A stretch of DNA of 64,000 nt from Azolla caroliniana (Eukaryota; Polypodiophyta). This document shows positions 55,431-62,364 of this stretch, piece by piece; position 1 is the stretch's first letter; each line of letters begins with the position of its first letter. Below the pieces are notes generated by a model. The model was not told where the DNA came from and did not search any database. It worked only from the letters and a program-made list of their open reading frames with translations. The stretch is from the NCBI GenBank assembly GCA_043228905.1, contig JBHGNT010000017.1:12462001-12526000 (forward strand), written 5' to 3'. The position numbers and the translations under genes were made by a program.

Positions 55431-55503
55431 CATGCACATCTAGCGTGCATGAGCCCTATACTTAGGAAATAAAAAAGCATCACATGCACATTTAGTGTGC
55501 ATG
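55431..55503 (+). promoter_or_regulatory. Paired palindromes CATGCAC-N7-GTGCATG upstream of the E TATA box
   Basis: Two 7-7-7 inverted repeats lie at 55431-55451 and 55483-55503, 52 bp apart and ending 47 bp before the TATA box. The arms contain the plant RY core CATGCA, bound by B3-domain factors. Loop bases differ (ATCTAGC, ATTTAGT), which suggests the arms matter. A binding role is inferred. Confidence 0.5.
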
Positions 55504-55549
55504 AACATATGAGAAAAAGCATGTAGCTATGCTTAGTCTCTCCCATCAC

Positions 55550-55558
55550 TATATAAGG
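55550..55558 (+). promoter_or_regulatory. TATA box of E LTR 1
   Basis: TATATAAGG lies in CACTATATAAGGATGGGG. The copy in LTR 2 is at 62043-62051. Confidence 0.7.
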
Positions 55559-55837
55559 ATGGGGAGCACATTGTAGTTGTTGTTGATTATTCGGATTAAG
55601 TATTAATCAATACAAAAATTATTCGTGGGATTCACGATTTATACGTCTACTTCTCTCTTAACACCCTAAGTACCAATTAATATAGTATACTCGTGTGATT
55701 CACGAGTTTCTTATCTTTCTCTTTGCTATTTATTCATAATTAATCTCTATCTCACGAACTTCTTTCTCCTAGTCCAAGACCTCTGTGGTTCCCACCCGAC
55801 TCACGCAACGATCCGGAGCCGAAAGGCACGACACAGT

Positions 55838-55854
55838 TGGTGAACCCGACGTGA
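55838..55854 (+). other. Primer-binding site of E (non-iMet)
   Basis: TGGTGAACCCGACGTGA lies 4 nt after the LTR end. Variants occur at the same place in D and G. The tRNA was not identified. Confidence 0.8.
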
Positions 55855-55871
55855 AGACGGGTGGCAAGGAG

Positions 55872-57911
55872 ATGGAGGCTCAACAAACTAACAATATGAT
55901 GGCGATGTTCGAACGGATGCTTCAAGAACAACGCACGATGTCGGAGATTTCGGCATCAGTAGAGCGGCTCGTGCAACGCAACAGGCAATTTAATGGTAAG
56001 GATGTGTCGCGATATTTGCAGGACTACAAGGCGGAGATGCTCCAGTGCCGGGCTTCGGAAGGACTGCAAGTGACATCCTTTAACCGGGTGGCGACCGACG
56101 GGCTTCAAGGGAGTATCCACGGGTTGCAACAACAAAATCCGACGTGGGAAGCATTCGAAGAGGCGTTAAAGACCACGTTTGCCATCGAGGACTCCTCCAA
56201 GGCAACGCGGAGGGGATTCGAGGATTGGGTGGAAACGTCAGGTAAGGGGCTGAAGGTCCTCGAAGTGTTTTCGACATTCGAAAGTCGGTTCGGGAGGTTG
56301 TCCGCGAGAGATCAAACTATTCTTGCACCGGACAAAGTCATCATGTTTTTGCGAGCTGTGGACGTCCGGGACCGGAAAGATCTCGGAGTGCTTCTTGAGG
56401 ACACGACCACCGAAAGCGGCCTCACCGAAACATGGGAAAGCGTGCGGGATATCGTCGCGCGGTACACGAAGAGGGGGCAATGGCTTGCCAACGAAGAAAA
56501 GAGGGTTTCGGAACCGATTCCGAAACCGAGAACGGGACTGGAAGACCATCAACCGGGGGCTCGGGAGATTACGGCCGAGAAGGGAGTCGACGCATCTACG
56601 GTGGAGCAGTTGCTGAAGGAGATGGAGAATCTAAAGATCGCGATGGTGAAGAAGTCGGATGACCGCCCCACAAGCTCCAAATATACGGATCGACGGTGCA
56701 TATGGTGCGATAGCGCCGAACACGATCGGAGGGATTGCGACGACCATAAGGAGGCGCTACGACGGGATCTCATCTACTACGAGGGAAACCGGATTCATTC
56801 GATGGACTCTCGGAAGCCACTCCGACCGAACTTCCGGAAAGGCGGCATGAAGAAGGTGCTCGAGGAGGAGTTAGCGGCAAGAAGCAACTATGCGACAACC
56901 GCGGGAATATGTGTCGGGGAGTCATCGGGAGCGAAGGCGTCTTTCTGGCCGGAGGTGCTAGGAAACACCGAGAAAACCGACTCCAACGATATCCGAAACA
57001 CCGCGGAAGGCGTCCGGGAAGCTACGGGATGGGACTGCCCTGTCGACAAGAATAGCATATACGCCCTGTGTCAATTACATGAGGTGTATGTGGACGAGAA
57101 ACGACGGCGCACGGAGGATGCGGCCGGACCATCGAAGATACCGGAAAGCTGGAACTCCGGAGGTAAGGGAAAAGAAAAGGCGACTCCGGCATTCAAGCTC
57201 GCCTCGGACATAGAACAACAAACCGACTTGAAAAGAGTGTTCGAGGAAAGAATCTTGGATAGCCGGGTAGATTTTTCGCTGCGGGAACTACTCGGAATAG
57301 CGAAGAAGGAGTTTCACGATCTTCTCGTGGATCTCGTGAAAAGGAAGAGACAAAGTACGGAGGAAAATGCTCCAAGGGTGAATGCAAATACCGTTTCAAT
57401 GAACGACACCGAAGTGGAAGGAGAAATTCCGAACTCCCACTATACAAGGCCACATTGGGCACGTGCGACTACAGAGACTCCGGTCCGAATCGGCAACATC
57501 AAAGAACCCGTGCTAGCATTGATTGATCACGGATCGGAGATCAACTTGATGTCCAAGGAGTTCTACCGAAAGGGGAAGTGGCCTATAAACACCAACCATG
57601 GATGGAAGATTCGGGCAGCCAAGAAAACGACAGAAGACCTATTTGCGGCTTGTCCGGATGTGACGGTAAAGATCGGGGATGTCGAAATTGACCAAAATTT
57701 CTTTGTGCAGGATGAGGTTTCACATTCTGTCATCCTCGGCCAACCCTTTATCACGGCTTCACGGATGGAGACGAAGGTGCTCGATAGTGGTGCGGCTTTT
57801 GCGCGAATTCGGAGCCAAAACGGAGGGAAATCCGTCCAATTCCTAACAGTGCCGGCAAATCACGAAAGGAACAAGAGGGAACTCTTGTCCCAAGTGAGAA
57901 TGGATTTTTAA
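55872..57911 (+). CDS. E gag-protease polyprotein (679 codons)
   Basis: The ATG at 55872 is the first in frame after the primer site. An upstream non-ATG extension of the frame enters the LTR and is not used here. The N-terminal part (residues 1-220) is a gag capsid-like region. A knuckle CIWCDSAEHDRRDC (CX2CX4HX4C) starts at residue 276. A Glu/Lys-rich linker leads to the aspartic protease, whose active site is D552-H-G-S in ALIDHGSEINLM. Standard retropepsins have D[ST]G, but C has the same DHG motif, so it is a lineage trait. VILGQPFI is the C-terminal protease motif. The frame ends at TAA 57909-57911 inside the predicted slip site, and pol follows at -1. The product should form particles and process itself in the cytoplasm. 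Confidence 0.93.
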   Translation: MEAQQTNNMMAMFERMLQEQRTMSEISASVERLVQRNRQFNGKDVSRYLQDYKAEMLQCRASEGLQVTSFNRVATDGLQGSIHGLQQQNPTWEAFEEALKTTFAIEDSSKATRRGFEDWVETSGKGLKVLEVFSTFESRFGRLSARDQTILAPDKVIMFLRAVDVRDRKDLGVLLEDTTTESGLTETWESVRDIVARYTKRGQWLANEEKRVSEPIPKPRTGLEDHQPGAREITAEKGVDASTVEQLLKEMENLKIAMVKKSDDRPTSSKYTDRRCIWCDSAEHDRRDCDDHKEALRRDLIYYEGNRIHSMDSRKPLRPNFRKGGMKKVLEEELAARSNYATTAGICVGESSGAKASFWPEVLGNTEKTDSNDIRNTAEGVREATGWDCPVDKNSIYALCQLHEVYVDEKRRRTEDAAGPSKIPESWNSGGKGKEKATPAFKLASDIEQQTDLKRVFEERILDSRVDFSLRELLGIAKKEFHDLLVDLVKRKRQSTEENAPRVNANTVSMNDTEVEGEIPNSHYTRPHWARATTETPVRIGNIKEPVLALIDHGSEINLMSKEFYRKGKWPINTNHGWKIRAAKKTTEDLFAACPDVTVKIGDVEIDQNFFVQDEVSHSVILGQPFITASRMETKVLDSGAAFARIRSQNGGKSVQFLTVPANHERNKRELLSQVRMDF

Positions 57912-57965
57912 AGCGGACTGTTGCGGAGTGGGGAAGTGATAGTCCGAGAAGCCCTGATACCCCAC
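57902..57965 (+). promoter_or_regulatory. Predicted -1 ribosomal frameshift signal of E
   Basis: GGATTTTTAA (57902-57911) holds the gag-protease stop with a T run, so Phe-tRNA on TTT can slip back onto TTT. After 3 nt, GGACTGTT-side sequence (57915-57922) pairs with 57938-57945, extended by C57914-G57946. The loop GTGGGG (57928-57933) is complementary to CCCCAC (57960-57965), giving an H-type pseudoknot. The same layout is kept in C and G with different stem bases. Confidence 0.75.
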
Positions 57966-60900
57966 ACAGGAAGAAAACTCTCGGAGCAAAACAAGTACGA
58001 ATCGGCCCGGATGGGGCATCTACGTACACGGCCGTAACCGGAGGAATGAAGAAACAATGCCGACAAGTGGAGGATAAGTTACGGTCGGCATCAATAATAA
58101 AAGAAGATGAAGAAATCGTGGGAGTGATCGAGGAAGTGTTCTATGGGAATACACTACAACGGCTTGAAGAGCTTGCGGAAGATAAAAGCCAAGGGAACCG
58201 GGTAGTCCCGGTGGAATCGGTCGAGATGTACGAGATCGTTGCGAAAATGGGGCCGGATGCGCTCCGCAAAGAAGAAGCAATGGTAAGTACGAAATACAAG
58301 ACCGTGGAGAAGAAGGTGAAACCGGCCGCGGGACCACTACCCGCCGATAGCGAACAAAAGAAGAAAGAAGTCTCGGGAGATCCGACACTTCGGAAGTCCG
58401 TGGATATCGGACATGCCTTCACAGATGAGACCCGGAAGAAACTTCGGATCGGTGGAGGTGGGTTCCTCTTACAAGAAGAAGAAAAACGGTTTCGAGAGAT
58501 GTTGGAGCAACATGGCAAAGCATTCGCGTTCACAACGAGGGAGATCGGATGCATTGATCCAAAGATAGTGGAGCCGATGGTGATTTTCACGATTGATCAT
58601 GTACCGTGGAACCTGAAGCCGATTCCGGTGCCACGGGCGCATATTCCGAAAGTCATCGACTTGCTCAAGGAGAAGGTGGCGATGGGGATTCTAGAGCCAT
58701 CAAGTGCTCCGTACTCAAATCGATGGTTTACGGTTCCGAAGAAGAATGGGTCACTCCGATTCATCCAAGACTTGCAACCGGTGAACAAGGTCACGATCCG
58801 GAACTCGGGAGTCGGTCCGATAGTGGACGAATTCACGGAAGCTTTTGCCGGACGTGCGATATACTCCGTCGGGGACCTATACTCGGGGTATGACCAATTC
58901 CAACTAGCCGTGGAGAGCCGAGACATCACTACCATGCGGACACCGATAGGACTAGTTCGAATGTGCACACTACCACAAGGAGCGACAAACTCGGTTGCAC
59001 ATATGATGAACGCGATGAACAAGGTGCTTCGAGATTGCATTCCGGAGATAACGATGCCGTTTCTAGATGACATTCCGATGAAAGGATGCGCGGTGGAAGA
59101 AAAAGATGAGACTATGGATGATCGGGGATGCCGAAAGTTCGTGGTCGACCATATTCATGATTGCGAGAAAGTGTTGCGAAAGCTAGAAGATGTGCACCTA
59201 ACACTTTCCGGGGAGAAATCGGCATTCGGGCAAGAAGAAATATTGGTGGTCGGACATCTATGTGGACCCTACGGCCGAAGACCGTCGCCAACAAAGATCG
59301 ATGCGATTCAAGCTATGAAGGAAGTATGTGAGTCAACATCGGAAGTCCGAAGGTTTCTGGGTGCGTGTGCATTCTATCACATATGGATTCCGCACTATGC
59401 ACATATAGCGGACCCGCTCTATCACTTGTTGCGGAAAGGTAAGAAATTCGAGTGGAAACCGGAACACACTAAAGCCATGAGGAAGCTCAAGAAGACACTA
59501 TGGAGGGCGGAATCACTTAAGAAGCCAAGCTACGAGCGGCCAATCATAGTAACGGTTGATACAAGTCCAACCGGTATCGGGTGGGTCATCAATCAAGCCG
59601 ACTCGGATGGTTCGCGGTATCCAATCCGATTTGGAGCAAAGGTCCTCAACGAAAGGCAACGCGGATATGCACAAGTCAAAAGAGAATTGTGGGGAGTCGT
59701 GTCGGCGATAAAATCAGATCGGGATTATTTGATCGGAGCTGAAGTGGTGATCGAGACGGATTGTCTTCCGATACTCGGGATGATGCGGTGTTGTACGATA
59801 CCGGATGTGGCTATGCTAAGGTGGATTGCATATGTCAAGTCACTTAATCCGGAGGTTCGACACATCTCGGGGAAGGACAACGCGGTAGCGGACATGTTAT
59901 CGAGGGCGCGGTTTGAAGACGACATAACCGAATCAGATAATGAAGAAGTTTCCGAAGACTACTTCACGTCAGAACACATATGCCGAGTGAACGTGATCCG
60001 AGAATTCCGGGAAGAAGAATACGAGGGGGAAACCTTGATGATCGGGAAGATGCTACAAGAGGTCGAGGATTCAACCAATGATAAAGAAAGGAGAGCCGAG
60101 ATCCGAAGGAAGAAGAGGCAAGTCCAAAAGTTCTTCTTGGAAAACGGTTTAATATGGAGGACGCCGAAAAGACCGGATGGGATACCACTTCGAGTAGTCG
60201 GGACGAAAGAGCAACGAAACCGGATAATGTCCGAGTTCCACGAATCCGATTGGGCTGGACATCGAGGAACATGGGCAACTTTTGTGAAAATCAAGCAAAG
60301 ATATTGGTGGAAGAACATGTATAAAGATGTCGCGGAGTTCACAGAAAGCTGCGAGAAATGTCAAGTCTACTCCGGGGTCCGACACCGAGATGAGCTGCAT
60401 CCGACATTCTCACCGTCAATCAACTTCAAGTGGATGGTCGACATTGTAGCTATGCCGACCGGGATTGGACAAAAGAAATACTTGGTGTTAGCTCGAGAAG
60501 ATCTCACAAACCAAGTTGAAGGTCGAGCGCTTCGGAGGAAAACGTGTGCTGCGGTGTGCCAATTTCTTTTGGAAGAAGTGTTTTGTAGGTACGGCTGCGT
60601 AGGACAAGTGATTGCGGACCGGGGAGAACTCGACTCGGACAAAGCTAGGGGATTCTTCGCCAAACATGGAGTTCGGTTAACGTTGACAACGGCCTACAAT
60701 CCGGAGGCCAACGGGAAGATCGAACGAGGACATAGTCCGATCGTGAAAGCACTTGCGAAGGCATGCGACGGAAGGGTGAAGGATTGGCCACAAATGCTTC
60801 CGTATGCACTATGGGCGGATCGGACGACGCATAGCTCCGTGACCGGTTACATGCCGGCAGAACTCATGACCGGACAAGCACCGGTAATGCCAACGGAAAC

Positions 60901-61513
60901 CGCAATCGCGACATGGACAATACTACCGTGGAAGGAAGAGATGAGCCGGGAAGAACTACTAGCGGTCCGGATACGACAACTGGAGGGAAGACCGAAAGAT
61001 GTAGCGGAAGCGTCACGCCGGCAACAAGAAGCACGGTTCCGGAACAAAAGCCGGTTCGACACAAAGCACCGACTACGACCGAGGAGGATTGAAGAAGGAG
61101 ATTGGGTGATCGTCTATGATAGTAGCTTGGACCATCAACATACAACGATGCGGAAATTCGTGAAAAGGTGGTTCGGGCCGTACGAGGTTCGGAAGGTCTT
61201 CGACAACGGGACGTACCGACTGTCCGAGTTGGATGGAACAATACTACGAGTGCCTATAGCCGGGAAGCGGGTGAAGATTTTCAAAAAGCGGACCGACGAC
61301 AAACCTTATGTGATCCAAGTCGAGGCCGACAACGAGGAGCAATCGGACGAAGACCACAATGATGCGGGAAGCGAAGAAAGTGGATTACAACTCATAGTCG
61401 ACATAAGGGGAGAATCGGAGGAAGCTTCGGATGAAGACGGATACGAAGAATCAAGAACTTCGGCACATACCGGAGGATGTGCGGGTTTGGAGGGGGCGAG
61501 TGTCGTAGTGTAG
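57908..61513 (+). CDS. E pol: RT, RNase H and integrase, reached by -1 frameshift
   Basis: The frame is -1 relative to gag-protease. It is already open before the slip site, and its first ATG is only at 58046, so synthesis by frameshifting is likely. RT contains RFIQDLQPVNKVTIRN, GDLYSGYDQFQLAV and catalytic FLDD at 59060-59071. RNase H starts near 59550 (TVDTSPTGIGWVINQ) and includes QVKRELWGVVSAIKSDRDYLIG and ETD near 59755. The integrase zinc region is HESDWAGHRG ... CEKCQ near 60239-60363. The core has Asp in WMVDIVAMP near 60439, Asp in ADRGELD at 60617-60619 and Glu in GKIERGH at 60722-60724. A GPY/F-like C-terminus (WFGPYEVRKVFDNGTYRL) is near 61172. No chromodomain is recognised, and the tail is acidic. 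The stop TAG at 61511-61513 lies 11 bp inside LTR 2. Confidence 0.93.
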   Translation, partial: LKRTVAEWGSDSPRSPDTPHRKKTLGAKQVRIGPDGASTYTAVTGGMKKQCRQVEDKLRSASIIKEDEEIVGVIEEVFYGNTLQRLEELAEDKSQGNRVVPVESVEMYEIVAKMGPDALRKEEAMVSTKYKTVEKKVKPAAGPLPADSEQKKKEVSGDPTLRKSVDIGHAFTDETRKKLRIGGGGFLLQEEEKRFREMLEQHGKAFAFTTREIGCIDPKIVEPMVIFTIDHVPWNLKPIPVPRAHIPKVIDLLKEKVAMGILEPSSAPYSNRWFTVPKKNGSLRFIQDLQPVNKVTIRNSGVGPIVDEFTEAFAGRAIYSVGDLYSGYDQFQLAVESRDITTMRTPIGLVRMCTLPQGATNSVAHMMNAMNKVLRDCIPEITMPFLDDIPMKGCAVEEKDETMDDRGCRKFVVDHIHDCEKVLRKLEDVHLTLSGEKSAFGQEEILVVGHLCGPYGRRPSPTKIDAIQAMKEVCESTSEVRRFLGACAFYHIWIPHYAHIADPLYHLLRKGKKFEWKPEHTKAMRKLKKTLWRAESLKKPSYERPIIVTVDTSPTGIGWVINQADSDGSRYPIRFGAKVLNERQRGYAQVKRELWGVVSAIKSDRDYLIGAEVVIETDCLPILGMMRCCTIPDVAMLRWIAYVKSLNPEVRHISGKDNAVADMLSRARFEDDITESDNEEVSEDYFTSEHICRVNVIREFREEEYEGETLMIGKMLQEVEDSTNDKERRAEIRRKKRQVQKFFLENGLIWRTPKRPDGIPLRVVGTKEQRNRIMSEFHESDWAGHRGTWATFVKIKQRYWWKNMYKDVAEFTESCEKCQVYSGVRHRDELHPTFSPSINFKWMVDIVAMPTGIGQKKYLVLAREDLTNQVEGRALRRKTCAAVCQFLLEEVFCRYGCVGQVIADRGELDSDKARGFFAKHGVRLTLTTAYNPEANGKIERGHSPIVKALAKACDGRVKDWPQMLPYALWADRTTHSSVTGYMPAELMTGQAPVMPTETAIATWTILPWKEEMSREELLAVRIRQLEGRPKDVAEASRRQQEARFRNKSRFDTKHRLRPRRIEEGDWVIVYDSSLDHQHTTMRKFVKRWFGPYEVRKVFDNGTYRLSELDGTILRVPIAGKRVKIFKKRTDDKPYVIQVEADNEEQSDEDHNDAGSEESGLQLIVDIRGESEEASDEDGYEESRTSAHTGGCAGLEGASVVV
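61484..61500 (+). other. Polypurine tract of E
   Basis: GGTTTGGAGGGGGCGAG abuts the LTR start TGTCGTAG. Confidence 0.85.
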
Positions 61514-62326
61514 GTTGCACACTATGTGGAAATTATATTTTTGTCCCTCCGGATAGAGAATGGAGTGCTCGGTGAGAACCGGAAGAAAACGGCATACCGG
61601 CAAGGAGGAAAACGGCATACCGGCAAGGAGGAAAAACGGCATACCGGCAAGGAGGAAAACGGCATACCGGCAAGGAAGAGCCGGATAGAGAGACATAAAT
61701 GTAAAAATAAAGGAAATACTCACTACTGCGCAGGGCGTGATTCGAACTCTGCACCTCCACGTTGACAAACCCCAACCTTACCATTACATTAAATTATCTT
61801 AAGTGTTTTAAATATAGATTTAATATGTATAAGACCTTTATTTATGCATACCTTTATTAAAAGGTAAATCGTGTATTTCTTTAATATATGAAAAAGAAAA
61901 AACACGAGACACTAAAAATAACTCATGCACATCTAGCGTGCATGAGCCCTATACTTAGGAAATAAAAAAGCATCACATGCACATTTAGTGTGCATGAACA
62001 TATGAGAAAAAGCATGTAGCTATGCTTAGTCTCTCCCATCACTATATAAGGATGGGGAGCACATTGTAGTTGTTGTTGATTATTCGGATTAAGTATTAAT
62101 CAATACAAAAATTATTCGTGGGATTCACGATTTATACGTCTACTTCTCTCTTAACACCCTAAGTACCAATTAATATAGTATACTCGTGTGATTCACGAGT
62201 TTCTTATCTTTCTCTTTGCTATTTATTCATAATTAATCTCTATCTCACGAACTTCTTTCTCCTAGTCCAAGACCTCTGTGGTTCCCACCCGACTCACGCA
62301 ACGATCCGGAGCCGAAAGGCACGACA
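61501..62326 (+). repeat. LTR 2 of E, shared by the two tandem units (826 bp)
   Basis: It has the same termini as LTR 1 but four minisatellite copies (61586-61676). The palindromes are at 61924-61944 and 61976-61996. It serves as 3' LTR of the first unit and, by position, 5' LTR of the second. Confidence 0.95.
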
Positions 62327-62330
62327 CAGT

Positions 62331-62347
62331 TGGTGAACCCGACGTGA
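62331..62347 (+). other. Primer-binding site of the second E unit
   Basis: TGGTGAACCCGACGTGA, identical to the first unit at a 6,493-bp offset. Confidence 0.8.
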
Positions 62348-62364
62348 AGACGGGTGGCAAGGAG

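Larger units (their letters stand above)
54914..55833 (+). repeat. LTR 1 of E (920 bp)
   Basis: It runs from TGTCGTAG to GCACGACA, terminal inverted repeat TGTCGT/ACGACA. It carries an 8-copy minisatellite, paired CATGCAC/GTGCATG palindromes, a TATA box and two CGTG/CACG hairpins. Confidence 0.95.
54914..62326 (+). mobile_element. E, apparently intact Gypsy element (first unit of a tandem)
   Basis: LTR 54914-55833, primer site, gag-protease ORF, -1 frameshift signal, pol ORF (RT, RNase H, integrase), polypurine tract and LTR 61501-62326. Both ORFs are uninterrupted. Apart from a minisatellite copy-number difference I see no mismatch between the LTRs in the parts compared. A second internal region follows the second LTR directly. 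The left flank is ACCGT (54909-54913), inside element I. This is the only element in the window that looks capable of making all its proteins. Confidence 0.92.
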
